From: Umbelopsis ramanniana AG
Lineage: Eukaryota; Mucoromycota; Umbelopsidomycetes; Umbelopsidales; Umbelopsidaceae
Direction: 5' to 3'
NCBI RefSeq assembly: GCF_025399195.1
Contig: NW_026252096.1
Coordinates: forward strand, 372,001-436,000
Length of the DNA: 64,000 nt
Shown: piece after piece, positions 21,502 to 34,404 of the stretch
Position numbering within the stretch: position 1 is the stretch's first letter
How the letters are laid out: the number at the start of each line of letters is the position of its first letter
Made by a program: the position numbers and the translations under genes
The notes under the pieces: generated by a model
Databases searched by the model: none
Seen by the model: the letters and a program-made list of their open reading frames with translations, nothing else
What the model was told of the DNA's origin: nothing

Positions 21502-24500
21502 TTATAGTCCAAATGTCCTCCTTCTAGGAGTTTTTGGTTCCCGTAATCCAGGTGTAGCAATTCGAGATGACTGTATAGTGTTGAGACGCTGTCTCTGCTT
21601 TTGTTCATCTTCTGCCTCCTCACGCTCCCGTGCTATAGATCACAGATATAAGGTTAGGCTCTGGTTCAATAGACATGATTATATGGAGGTCCCGCTCTTA
21701 CCAAGTTTCATTTCCATTTCCATATTCAATCTGGATTCCGCAGCCTTATTCGCCATGCGTTTTTCCTAAAAATAAAATGCATAAGCCGAATGCTAGTATT
21801 GACATAAATCCTAAGATTAAACTCACCCTATGGCCAAAGTTCTTTTCTCGGTCACGAACTGAAAAGAACATGGGTCCAAGTTCCGCTAACCAGAATGGAT
21901 CCACCGAAGTGACGCATTGCATATATTCCTTGGAGGTCATGATAAGCTCATGGTAGACGACGTAGTCAGGAGTAAAGCCTGCCCCAAATAAGGCACTGGT
22001 AGGATGCAAGTTACACTTCATACCAGTACGGCAATTAACGTACTCTCCGATACCCTTAACACGAGCAGCTTGGTGGAAATAAGCAGAGCAAATACATTTT
22101 CTATAGGTAAAAGGTTAAAAATGTATGTCCAGTGAAAGTCAAACATAGTAGCGCCTACCCTACCTGATGATATCCCAGTCTGTACCGCATGAAATATATG
22201 GCAGCTTGGTTGTCTTCATGATTTCCATTAGCTGCGATCGCACCTCTCTAGCTTTTCTCATTGCTTTCGGATGGACAAAGTGGCGATTACACCAGTCATC
22301 CCTATATCTGTGAGAAGCATATTGTATTGTGAGTTAGCAACATAGAATCCCAGCAAATAAAAAGTTTGAAAAGCCGCATACCCGTTAGCTTTCCATTGAG
22401 TGTATACATGTAGTAAAGTGAGATGGTCACTCTCCGGAACAAAGAACTTTTCGCGTGCGGCGTCACTTTCCTCCATACGCTCCTTTGGACGATAGAAAAC
22501 TGATGGCACAGAGAGCATAGAAACGATCGTCTAATGAAAATGATAAGGAGGTTTGATATAGTTAAAAGGAGTTAGGAACAGATGCTCAAATACACATCAG
22601 TACACGACTTCGGTCAACATACCAAAACTTCTGCAGTACAACCTTGCTCCTCTGCAGTGATTAGCATTTTTGCCAAAGAAGGATCTAGGGGGAAGTCGTT
22701 CATCTTGCGACCAGCAGGAGTCAGTTCGCCAGTATTATCAAAAGCACCTATAACCCACAGCTGGTACATCGAGTTCAATATGTTGTCTTGTGGTGGTGGG
22801 TCCATGAAATTGAAATCAAGCAAGTTTTTGACTCCAAGCGATTTCAGCAAGAGTACAACACTGGCGAGATTTGTTCTCTGAATTTCGGGAATATTGTTCG
22901 CAAACATTTCATTCTTATAAGCCATTTCAGTATAAAGTCGGTAGGCCATTCTACACAATAGAATGTTGATCAGTATACACGAATAGTACAGTTATTGCAG
23001 CTAAACTATGCTTACCCTGCACCAGTTCTGCCCGCTCGTCCACTTCGCTGATTGGCATTTGCCTGACTTATTGGAGTGACTTGCAGAGCATCCATACCAA
23101 TTCGAGGATTATACACCTTGAGTTTACAATAGCCAGTGTCCACAACATACATAATGCCGTCGACTACAAATAAAGCATATAATTAGTTTGCATCGCGGAA
23201 ATTGCATGTTAGCCCACCAATTGCTTTACCTGTTAGAGAAGTTTCCGCAATATTAGTAGCAACAATCACTTTTCGAATGTTATTTTCGGACCGTTGGAAG
23301 ATTTTTGCTTGAAGATCAGCAGGAAGCTGTGAGTAAATAGGAAGGATAGCCAGAGGTGGAGGATTGTCTAGTTGGTCAAGGCGTTCTTTCAGAACCTGGC
23401 ATGTCACTTCAATATCTTCTTGACCGGTCATAAAAACAAGAATATCTCCAGCTGGTTGAGACAAATGAATTGCGAGCGTCTGCTTGACAGCGCTATCAAC
23501 ATAATCTTCACAAGGTGTTTTGCTAAAAAGAACGTCTACAGGGAAAGTACGACCTGGAATGAAAAAGGTAGGCGCGTTTCCATAGAATTGAGAGAACTGG
23601 AAGGGCAGACAGGTCAGAGCAATAGTCAGCATGAAAAGTGGATGTTAAAATATCACCTACTCGTTCCGCATTCATTGTGGCAGAAGTGACGATCAATTTG
23701 AGATCTCGCCTGCGAGCCAATACTGTGATCGAAATTTCCATTAGTAAAAGAAATTTCGATTGACTTCTACTGGACATTGACGCAGACGAATGTACCTACC
23801 TTTTTTCAACAAGCCCATAAGAACGTCTGTATTGAGAGCACGTTCGTGAGCTTCATCCATAATGATGGCACTATATTGATCCAAATCCGGTTGTCCCATA
23901 GACTCTCGAAGTAGAATACCATCCGTCATGTACTTTATCAGGGTATTTTCAGACGTCTGGTCTTCAAAGCGGATTGCATAGCCAACAGTGTCGCCGAGTT
24001 TGGTATTCATCTCTTCAGCGACACGCTTAGCGACAGACATAGCAGCAACTCTTCTAGGCTGAGTACATCCGATCATGCCGAAATTGGTATATCCATCTTC
24101 ATGCAAATACTGAGTGAGTTGCGTGGTTTTTCCTGAACCAGTTTCACCAACAATAATGACGACTTGATTGTCTCGCACAATACGTAGTAAGCTCTCGCGA
24201 ACGGCAAAAGCAGGCAAAAACTCTCGTTGTTCTTGGATAGTCTTGGTTCGAGCAAACTGGCTGACAGCTTCACCTGACTTGAGATGTGATGCAAATTGGG
24301 ATTCACTTGTTGGATCTTCTTCGGTTGAGTGAACTCCAGCTGATTCTTCTTGTTCCTTTTCCTTAACGCCCATAACATTGCCAAGAGTTGTACCGGCAAG
24401 GTCAAACTTGTTGGCCGCCTTTGCTCTCTCCGCTTGTTCTCGCTTTTCCTTAACCAGTTGACTACCCTTCCTCGAAAAAATTGCCATATCAGATGTCGGA

Positions 24501-26465
24501 TCGCGAATGTGCTGAACCGCCTCCACTTGCTTCGTGAATACCATACGGCCATCCAAGAACGGTGGTTTAATGTCGTGAACTAGAAGGTGTACTCGATTCT
24601 ATAAGAAGGTAGGTGTTAACGACTATCTTAGAGTGAACTTGATTAATGTTTCAAGTTAGCTCACCTCGTTTTCTTCGTCAAAATCGGTATCAACTTCACG
24701 TCGCTGTGCTATACCACTGCTCAACATTCGACTGGCTTCCCACATTTCTGTGTCCTTGTTATATTGTGCTTGCCTTGCCGACAATTTTTTCTACATATCA
24801 CAATCGTAGCAAAATGGAATGGCTGTGAGGACATGAAAGCGAAAACGAAACTTCAAAGCACTAAAACTTACGATCTGCTTCTTTGCCAACTCCTCTTCTT
24901 TCTCATGGTCGTGGACTTCATATTCGGCAAATGGATTATGCGTTTCATCCATAACACCATTTTCCTCCATTTGATACCAATCACGATCGAGCTGAGCTTG
25001 CTCTTCTTCCCAATGCATTCTGTCAGAGCCATCCAAGGTCTCTTCAGGGTATTCTAAGGCAATTTCTTCGTAGCCAGATGGTTTGACTTGTGGGGTTGCG
25101 TAGTCCCAGTCAGATGATTTCACGCTTGAGCGGGCACCAGTTTCATGGCGAGGCGTTGCACTGCCAGGTGTACTCCTTGGTGTGAAGGAGCCATCCGAAC
25201 GACTTGGTGTTGGTGTCATGCTTGCCCACTCACTGCGTTTATAGAGACCTCCTTTTCTAGGCGTTGACGGTGTTGGATCACTGGATGCTGTGCGTGATGT
25301 ATCAGGGCGGTTGCTTCTCTCCTCTCTTCGATCCCGAGGTTTATTATGGCGATCGTCTGAATAACGTTCATGTCGAGTTTCTCTGTCCCTGTCCCTGTCC
25401 CTATCTCTATCTCTGTCTCTGTCTCTATCTGACCTGCGGTCTCTGCTATATCGATCGTCACGAGAGTGACGACTGTCTCGTCTATCCTTGTTATCGCGAG
25501 AATCATCTTCTCTAGAGCTGCGATATAATCCTCCTAGCGGAAAGAAGACAACAATATTAGTATGTAATTTTTTTATCCCTTTGTTTACAAATTGTTATAT
25601 TGCCACATTTGCATTACCTTTATTCCGATCGCGTCGCTTGAGATCTTCTAGTCGGCGAATGGCTTCATCCGTCATACCATTAGCATGGGACGGAGTATGC
25701 ATACGCTGGTGTGAGCGATACTGTGGTTCGTGTTTTCGTATAGCTAAACTAGTTATAAGTAAATTGGTATGTAGTTCATAACAAGATGTTGACCTGCTTA
25801 CATGTAGGTTCGTCCACCATTTCTTCGTCCTGGTCTTCGTCGGCAGCGTAGTCCATTTTTATCTTCTTCTGACTTTCGGATGCCTTCGCAGCCTCTGCTT
25901 CACGTTTCTGCTGAGCCAATTTATCAAGACCAAGTAATGATGCTCGGGCGGTAGGAGCTTTAAAGATTGGTCGACTCTGTTGATGCATGCATAAATAAAA
26001 GCAAATCAAAGGATCGTACACCAATACAGTGCAAACTTACCTCATCGTTGTTTGAGGACTTATTAGGACGCAATAACCCTCCAGGAAGATTATTAGACAT
26101 GACGACGGTTTCGTCACTAGTTGTATTAGCTGACAATGGCGCAGAGGTGTCCGGTCCACCAGAGATCATTCTGCCAGATTCTCGAAGATGCTGGTCAATT
26201 GTGCCATACAAATCTAAGAGAAACTCTGTTTTGAAGCGACCAAAGCTTGCACAAGCTGTAAAGTTTACGAGTAAGTATGATTTTCGGCTGACGGAGGGCA
26301 TTTGCCGATCAAATCCCTACCTTTGGTGAAAGCTTGCGGGTTTCTATCGTTTCTTGCAATTTGAATGACTCTTTTGGCCAACAGATCGTTAGGATTAGTC
26401 AGATTTAGCGTTCTTGATAGCTGGATAGCTATCTCGTGAGTGAAAGAATCGATTTGGTCCGCCAT
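21502..26465 (-). CDS. PRP16: Pre-mRNA-splicing DEAH-box ATPase Prp16 (DHX38)
   Basis: Sixteen exons (26321-26465, 26041-26255, 25802-25976, 25618-25743, 24872-25533, 24665-24790, 23800-24598, 23661-23722, 23230-23596, 23016-23163, 22623-22950, 22382-22530, 22164-22307, 21827-22100, 21702-21765, 21502-21632) give 1304 residues with no frame break. Prp16 remodels the spliceosome after the first splicing step. Visible: an N-terminal extension with an Arg-Asp repeat, Walker [10 protein letters not shown] (about 634), [13 protein letters not shown] in MDEAHERA (about 733), [32 protein letters not shown] and [13 protein letters not shown]-type motif VI, the HA2/OB region ([20 protein letters not shown]), and a C-terminus ending TPRRRTFGL as in animal Prp16. 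It lies head behind RPN2 on the same strand, 235 bp downstream of its stop. Confidence 0.96.
25382..25433 (-). repeat. Hexanucleotide repeat coding for Arg-Asp dipeptides in Prp16
   Basis: Imperfect repeats of AGRGAC/AGAGAY on the minus strand encode about nine consecutive Arg-Asp pairs in exon 5. RD/RS-rich N-termini are usual in metazoan and fungal DEAH splicing ATPases; length is probably variable between strains. Confidence 0.7.
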
Positions 26466-26700
26466 TATTGGTCAATGGCAAAGCAAAGGGGTGCAATCCA
26501 AGCACTGTGCAAAAAGAAGTGGTTAGAAAGCAGTCCTGTCACGGGAGTTTCTGCATGCTACGGGTTGATGGACAAAGATATCTATCATTTTAGAAGCACG
26601 AAGCAAACTTGCGACAGCACTTTTGACGCTATGGCATCTCTTGAAAATCATTTATTTTTTTATTACATTGCATTGCATGACATGTTTTCATTGCTCAAGT

Positions 26701-29700
26701 TTAATCGTCAAAGGTGTATTCAAATGGTTCAAAGGGCGGTGCTTCATCTTGTGCTCCATTGGCTGCTGAGGATTCAGCAGTAGGTGCACTAGGATCAATA
26801 AACTCTTCAGGTTGATCGGGGTGTTTATCAACCATAAGAAGAATGCCGCCAACTGTACCCTTCTTGATAGGGACATATCGTGAGTCAGGTTTAAATGCAA
26901 CGTGCTTGAGTTGAGATGGAACAACACGAGCCATATTTTCAAGTACTTCAAAGTTTTCCTCCTTCTTCTTCTTGGTCTTCTTCTCTTCCGCTTCCTTCTT
27001 TTCATCAGACTTGGCAGCCTCTGCTGATGTAGATGCTTGAACTTCCTTATCCTGTAACAAAAAGATTAATCTTTTGTCCTAAATTGCTATTATCAGGCCA
27101 CAACAACTTACCACATCCATCAAATCACCCTTTTCATTCTTCTTCGCACGTGCCTTAGTTTTGGCTGTAGTGGATAGAACAGCTGTGGCAACTTTTTCGA
27201 CGACGGTTGTCGTTGGTGGCTTGATTGCCGGTGGGTAGGCAAAGAGAGAAGGCTTGGCATTGGATAAGAACTCGAACTGAGGAATCTGTAAATATACAAA
27301 AGTTAAAACAGCTGTCAACTCAGCCTTATATTGCCGCTGACAACTTACTTTGATATCCTTATTCAAACCAATAATGGCGGTCGGAGTAAAAGCCAAACTC
27401 AAGAAGTGAGTTAGTGGATACCAGTACCAAAATTGAGTAAAGACAGCCATGCCGACAATGGCAGGCATATTGGTGTGTCCTGTGCGTGAGAGAAGGGATA
27501 TAGTGACATTGCGACCACCAGCATCGATGATACCTTGCGAGAGGACAGCACCGAATTTGGCCATGGAATCTTCATGTTTATCACTGATGATCTTTTCGTA
27601 GAGTTTGCGGACTGTGCTGACCTTGCTGTTGGTCGCATCGTTTTGCTGGATCAAAATCATTGCTAGAGAGATTAAAGCACCTTGTCTGACAAAATCAACG
27701 GGGTCGCGGGTCATGGGTTCCAACAACTCGATCGCATCCATGGATCCAGTACCAGCACAAGAGATACCAAGGGCAAGTGTTGCACCATACCGGACATGAG
27801 GATTATAACTTTCTGACAAAAGTTGAACAATGCGAGGAACTTGGTCTGGATTCCTAAGCAGGATGAATCCTAGAGCAGTAACTGCAGCACGACGAACGTC
27901 ATCGTTGACATCACTGACAGCAACATGAAGCAGTCTTCGAATAGCCTTGTTATTTCCGGTGGCGCAATAAGCCATAGCAACGGTATAGATACCACCATAT
28001 CGTAGAACGGGATCCTGGTGAGACGAGAGGCGTAAGGAAAAATTAGATGGTTAGATTTGAAGTCATTGCCGAGAACTGATATATAGTGAATGCGGCTTAC
28101 CTTATCATTGACAAGCTCCTGGATCAAGGTGTCCGCCTGCTCTTCCTTGCCATACATGATCATTGACATACCAATCGCCAAACCTCGAATGATCTTTTCA
28201 TGCTGAGTCTCATGAGCGTATCGGAACATCTCGTCAATGGCAGAAGCGTTCGCCGTACCCAACATGACAAGACCCATAGCCAAACCAGCAGCTTCGCCAG
28301 CCACAGCATTATCGCTGAAAAGTACGTTCTTAAGATCTTCGAAAACCTCTTCATTATCAGTTGCCATGCCGGCAACACCGAGACCAAGACAAGCACCATG
28401 CTGCAAGACTTCTGACTGTGTATCCCGAAGAGCTTTGCGTAAATAGTCTAAAACATCACCGCCATGGTTGGCATTGATCAAACCAAGTGCAAAGAGAGAG
28501 CCACCTTCCGAATAAGAGCTATGGCCACTAACGCCTTCTTGAGGAAGATATGGAGCAAGAAGTCCCATGGACTGCGAAAGTTGACCCTTGTGGATGACAC
28601 CAAGAGCTGCAGTTGCGCTGAACTTGGACCAGTTTGTCGCTCTTTGCAACCAATCCAAATTTTGACGTAAAAATTCATCACTGGTTGTTCCAGCGTGCAT
28701 AAATGCGTTGGCAAAGGTGACCGCAGAATGATAAACGGAGTTTCGAGACTCGAGGGCGTTCTGTTACAAGAAGTAGAGTTAAGTATGAATGTTTGATGCA
28801 ATATACATACTCCTTAACACTTTTACCTTAGTGTTCTTGAGAATCAAAAGATCAGTATGGTTTTTGCGGTACAAAAACTCAAGATAAAGCTTGATGGTTT
28901 CTTCGCCAGATAAAATGGTCTTGATTTTTGAAAAGCTGTCATTGTTAGGATCAGTAGGTGCATCATCTGTGTCCATTTCATTTGCTTCGGTCTTTTTCGT
29001 GGCAGGAAGGTCTTGTATAACCTTTAGCAAGAAGTCTTGTGTGGCACTGTCTTCCAAGTCGAATGCAATTTGGAATGCCATCAACAAAGATTCCTATAAG
29101 CATCGAATTAGGTCACGCCTCTCACAGTAATATCCGCATATATACTCTACTTACATCTGTGTTTTTGGCCACAAGAGTTTCCAACATATTTGAGCAGGCA
29201 GCAGGATCATTCAAGTGAACAAGGCATTGGCTGACGGATACGTAATCTGGTTCATCCAAATTTTGGTAAAGTTTGACAAGTAATCGCAATACCTATAGTA
29301 GCCTTATTTAGTTCATGCTAACAATCCATACCAAAAGGCAGTACTACCTACCTCATTACGGAATTGCAGATTTTGAACCAAGGTCATGCTGACTTCGATA
29401 ACAAAGGACAGTAATTCGTGCGGATTTCCTTTTGAAATGACGTCTTCCACTACATCCAGTCGTTTTGACTCTAGCGCAATACCAATTGCTTGTTTGTATT
29501 CTCCATCGTCTATACATCGTTGGAACATGCGTTCAACAATGCTTTGAAGTCTAGGGTCGACATCTTCGCTCTGGTCATCTTGTGCTCGACTTCTGAGGGC
29601 GATATACTTATCAATACATTGCGCTACGGACAAATGATAGTTAGACCAAAAATGTGCATGTGCGATAGAGTTGATGGAGAGTCACCTACAGATTATCGTT

Positions 29701-30226
29701 TCAATGTATTCTGATTTCTGGGAGACATCAACGAGATTTCCAGCACCCAAGGCAAAGGTCAGTGCGTCGTCAAGTTCTCCAAGATGATAGTATACCTACA
29801 GATAGAATAGAGAAATTAATAAAGTGTCGCTATATCTTGAAACCTAGTCAACAGACTTACCTTGGATGCCACCAAAGCAGCCAGCTCTCGCTCGGAAAAC
29901 TCGGAATCTTCGTACAAGATCTCACTACGATGAAAGAAGCGATTAGAAAGCTCGTTCGAGGTGCATATGAGAAAGGGAGTGATGGTCTGTCACCGAGCTG
30001 TATTGCTTACATCTTTCCTACAGAGTCTGATATTTCCGCCCAAAAGTCATTGACAAGAGTGTTGAGTTTTTGAAGAGCATAGGTTTTAAGTTCGACTTGG
30101 TCTTCGTCCAATAGCGCGATGACACCACCTATTGTACAAAGGAGAAAAGTATTAGACAGTGCGTTATAAATACAGTGGACAATGTCTGATAGACTAGTAC
30201 TTACTTGCAGAAGTCAATGCGACCAT
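26701..30226 (-). CDS. RPN2: 26S proteasome regulatory subunit Rpn2 (PSMD1)
   Basis: Eleven exons (30205-30226, 30011-30128, 29861-29924, 29690-29795, 29352-29623, 29155-29292, 28827-29093, 28101-28760, 27349-28014, 27112-27285, 26701-27051) give 945 residues. Rpn2 is the large scaffold of the 19S base that binds Rpn1, Rpn10 and Rpn13. Conserved blocks include KMFQRC-type [91 protein letters not shown], and [22 protein letters not shown]. These PC repeats form the toroid. An acidic/Lys-rich region then a C-terminal tail [12 protein letters not shown], the Rpn13 docking end, follow. The first exon is only 22 nt. The intron 27286-27348 is 63 nt and has no stop in frame. It is divergent from CTR9. 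Confidence 0.96.
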
Positions 30227-30344
30227 TGTTTAATAAGAATTGGTATAATCGAATGTGGTAAGTACGCGCGCGAATTCAGGCAACTTGTAGGCGGGTTACG
30301 TTGACTTAGGGACTTGCGTCACCACAAAGGCACCGTTTCAAATA

Positions 30345-30373
30345 CACGTGACTCTGCCACCGTAAGTCACGTG
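30345..30373. promoter_or_regulatory. Inverted CACGTGACT repeat around a PACE-like site in the RPN2/CTR9 divergent promoter
   Basis: CACGTGACT (30345-30353) and AGTCACGTG (30365-30373) are perfect reverse complements with an 11-bp spacer. Each contains a CACGTG E-box, the target of bHLH factors such as Cbf1, Pho4 or USF. The minus-strand sequence GGTGGCAGA (30353-30361), centred between the arms, matches the yeast proteasome-associated control element GGTGGCAAA at 8 of 9 bases. It sits about 120-150 bp upstream of the RPN2 ATG and about 85-110 bp upstream of the CTR9 ATG. Confidence 0.6.
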
Positions 30374-30455
30374 CATTAAATTTTTGGGCCTTGCTGTCCT
30401 CAGCGAGAGACAAGAGCGGGGCAACAGAACCAGTTTTGATTCAGTATCTTCTGTA

Positions 30456-33400
30456 ATGGCAACAACCAACGGCCACGTACCTCGATCGCGCACAATCGAG
30501 GTACCTCTGCAACATGAGCAGGTCTTGGAAGTTGTATGCGAAGATCTGCCCGCTAATCCTATCGAACTTACCGACATCTTTAGCCAAGAAGGTGTTGGTT
30601 TACTTTACTACCGCCTACTCGCAGTAAGTACCAATTGATAGCTACACTCTGGGAATCAACTAGTTGCTGAATACACCTTATTTCAAAAGTTTGAATACTA
30701 TCGACAGTCCAAGTTCGATGAGGCCATCAAGGTGTTACGAGCTGGATTGAACGCAGGTTTGTACTGATCACGTCGTTAACGCCGCGTCGTGAACAGTTAC
30801 TAATGTACATTGTGATGATCGCAGCCAATGATTCACCACAAACACAAGCACGACATAAGCTTCCTCTCCTTATTCTTATGGCAACCTTAAATATTCAGCT
30901 TGCAAAAATGGCGAGCGACACGAACGTGAAGCAAACGTTCATGACCGAAGCAGTTCAACTAATCAATGACGCCGATCGTATCAACAACCAGTACGAACCA
31001 ACGTTCATTATTAAAGGAATTTTGTACTTACAACGAGGAGATTTAAATGAGGCGTTTAGAAGTTTCACCATGACCTTGGAAAAGATCCCATCTTGTATTC
31101 CTGCCTTGATTGGCAAAGGTCGCATACAGTTCACTCGAAAGCAATATCGTCAGGCTCTCAAGACCTATCAAACCGCTTTATCTTATACTACCGGGAATGA
31201 GTATAATGTTGAAATTCGACTGGGAATTGGACTTTGCTATCATCAACTTGGCATGAGCTCTGAAGCGAAGACTGCCTTCAAGCGTTGTCTACAAATGGTA
31301 AGATTATCGTTCACCAACCAGATCAGTCGACAAAAAAGAAAACGTGAATTAATTGTGATTCTTCAGAACCCATCAAAGTCCAACCCAGTATCACTTATTC
31401 TCCTTGCCATCATGGAATTGAACGAGTCTAAGGATCGGGAGCTAGGCATTGTGCATCAAGAAGCATCTCTCAAGCAAGGCTTACAGCACATGCAGATGGC
31501 TCATACTGCCAACAAGAAAGATCCTGTTGTCCTTAATATGCTCGCTAATCATTTTTTCCTCACGAAAGAGTTTGCAAAGGTGCGCATTGTGTACTGTACC
31601 GAGTTTATAATGCGTATTCATCATTAATGCAATGTTTATATAGAGTATTAAATGTGCCACCAGGGCATATAATATATCCCGGCAGAACCTCGTGAAAGCG
31701 GAAGCTGCATACCAAGTTGCTCGCGCACAACACCAAATGGTAAGTTTTGAAGAAGATGTGTGTGATATTGTATGGTTATTGACAATCTCGGTCTTTTTTC
31801 AGCAACAATATGACGATGCTTTCAAGTACTACAGCGAAGCGTTGCAACTGAATCCTGATCACATCCTGTCACAGTTCGGTGTTGGTCAACTTTATCTTAA
31901 ACGAGGTTTGTAAGACTGAATTTTTGCAACATATCAAAATCGATTACTAAACCTGCGAAATATAGGCGAGATCGACAAGGCCATTCAGTATTTTGACAAA
32001 GTTTACTCTACTGAATCACGATGCATAGAGGCACTGAAGGTAAAGAGTTTAGGTCAGCTGCAGCCCAAAATGACTTGTGTTGACAATTGTACATACTCTT
32101 GGCGAATACTAGGTGCTTGGCTCATTGTACGCACTGGCGGGCAAAAAGGAAAAGGCAATGGAGTGTCTTGTAAAGGTTCTGACTGAGATCAAGGATGACC
32201 CAATGTTATTGATTGAGGTTGCTCAGCTTTCGGAAGAAAATGATGATAAGCGAGCACTCAGAGGTGATTATAGTACATGTTGGCCAAGCCAGCGTAGTGT
32301 TGTCTTTATTTACCTATTTGTGTTCAACAGCTTACGAACAAGCTACCGAGCTATATAAGCGCCAATCACCCGCTGATGGTGAAGAAGACCAAGTGTTACC
32401 CGAGGTTTTGAACAATATGGCTGCCATGTATCACATGCAAGGTATAAACCACTACATAGCACTGTGCCAGGTTATCTATATTCTGACACTATTCTCCTTC
32501 CATAAGGTGACTTGCAGAATGCCGAATTGCACTATGGATTAGCTGTCCAGGAGTGTGAGCGCCAACTTCAACTCACCGAGACCAACGATGACATGAAGCA
32601 GAAAATTGCCGGCTTCGAATTGACCATATCGTATAACCTTGGTAGACTGTGTGAAGACAAGGGCGACACGGAAAAGGCTACTGAGATTTACAAGAAGATA
32701 GTGGATGGCAATCCTGGATACGCAGATGCGCATTTACGACTGGGAGCTATCGAGCAAGCAAATGGGCGAGTCTCAGATGCTATTGAGCACTACAAAGAGG
32801 TCTTTGACACAAATGCTCTTAATGCCGACGCTTGGACGATGATTGGCCAAGCGCAGATGTCAATGAATGAAAAGATCTGCAAGCGGTCATTCGAAAAGGT
32901 CCTCAAAGATTGTGACAAGAATGATCTGTATACGCATGTAGCCCTCGGTAACTATCATAGCAATACAGCTAGAGAAATGAAGGGCGATGACAAGCGGGCT
33001 GCTCGATCTGAAGCCTACAAGCTGGCTACAGGGTTCTTTTCTCAAACTCTCAAACGTGATCCCTACAACGTTTATGCTGCCAATGGTATTGCTATCACAT
33101 TAGCTGAACGTGGTCACGTCAACGAGGCGAAAGATATTTTCAACCAAGTACGCGAGTCAGCTGTCAACAATCCTTCCATCTGGGTCAATTTGGCCCATGT
33201 TCATGTAGAACTAGGTCAATTCAAGCAAGCTGCAGTGATGGTACGTAATGCTCATATGTGGAGACACAATGTTAGGTACTAATTCTCTTATAACCTGATT
33301 TCAGTACGAAAATGCTTCCAAAAAGTACTATGATGATAAGGATGCAAATGTCTTGCTGTGTATCGCTAAGATGCATTTTATGATCGGCAAGGCTGACAAG

Positions 33401-34404
33401 AGCCCCGAAGAGATGCTGCTAGCGCTGACTTATTCAGAAAAGGCTTACAGCGTTGACCCTAACGACAAGACCATCTTATACGATGTTGCGTTGGTTCATC
33501 AAACATATGCACAGTTGATTTCTGATCTTCCCAAGGATCAGCGTACAACCGACCAAATGAGACAAGCCATTACTGGGTTGGAGTCTAGTAAGGCTCACTT
33601 CCAAACTCTGCTTGACATCAGCCCTGATGTCCATGTGCACTACGACCGCAAGATTGTGGAGCAGCGTCAGCGTCACGGCGAGTCTCTTCGCACTCAAATC
33701 GAACGTAAGCTTACTGATCAGATGGAATTTGAGGGAGAGAAGAAACAGCGCATGGAGGAAGCACGAAAGAAGCGCGACGAAGAGTATCAGCGTAAGAAGG
33801 TGGAAGAGGATGAGCGACGCGAACAAGAAGTTAGAGAACGAGAAGAAATGGAGTCCGAGCGACGACGTATCATGGAGAAAGTGCGGGAGGAGAATGCTCT
33901 ATTGGCCAGCCAGGATGTTGGACTTAGTGATGAAGAGCAGCAGCAAAAGCAAAAGAAGAAGAGAAGAAAGGATCTTGATGACGGTATCGTGGATGATGAA
34001 GAAATGGAGGAAAACGAAGCTCCCCGACGACGCAAGCGAAAGGAAAAGGATCCTTCAGAGAAGAAGGAACCAAAGGTAAGATATTGACAACGGTTTATCA
34101 TTTGATGAGTAATGGAAAAAAGTCAACTAGATAACTCAACCGCATTGTTCTATAGCGTCCTAAACGTAGAAAGTCGGAAGATCTTGACGAAATTGATAAG
34201 CCCAAGAGGCGAGTTAGGTAAGCAGCCTTTTGTTTGCAAATTGGTGTCGGATTCCCGCACGAAGTACTCACGGTTGATCATATTAGAACGAAACAAATCA
34301 TCGAATCCGAGGACGAGGAGGATGGCTCAATGTCACCTCAGGCATCACGACCAACCATCGCAGACGATGAAGAGGATTCTCAGCCTGACGAGGAGGAAGA
34401 ATAG
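30456..34404 (+). CDS. CTR9: Paf1 complex TPR subunit Ctr9
   Basis: Thirteen exons (30456-30623, 30690-30756, 30825-31297, 31367-31579, 31644-31739, 31803-31905, 31966-32039, 32113-32263, 32331-32441, 32507-33240, 33305-34075, 34156-34217, 34287-34404) give 1046 residues. Ctr9 is the TPR scaffold of the Paf1 complex, which travels with RNA polymerase II and promotes H2B ubiquitination and H3K4 methylation. Visible: serial TPRs through most of the protein (for example FIIKGILYLQRGDLNEAFRS, LGSLYALAGKKEKAMECL, HLRLGAIEQANGRVSDAIEHY), the conserved tail segment of TPRs, a long charged coiled coil (KKRDEEYQRKKVEEDERREQ), then a Lys/Arg and Asp/Glu-rich C-terminus. Length agrees with yeast (about 1077). 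It is transcribed away from RPN2. Confidence 0.95.

Noticed and set aside
25216-25515. Frames of 83-96 codons rich in Thr/Glu or Leu/Cys in the Prp16 N-terminal region
   Set aside because: Off-frame readings of the Arg-Asp hexanucleotide repeat in Prp16 exon 5.
33476-34101. Overlapping 104-155 codon frames on both strands around the charged tail of CTR9
   Set aside because: Shadows of the Lys/Glu-rich coiled coil of CTR9; their Ser/Arg-rich translations are low-complexity by-products.
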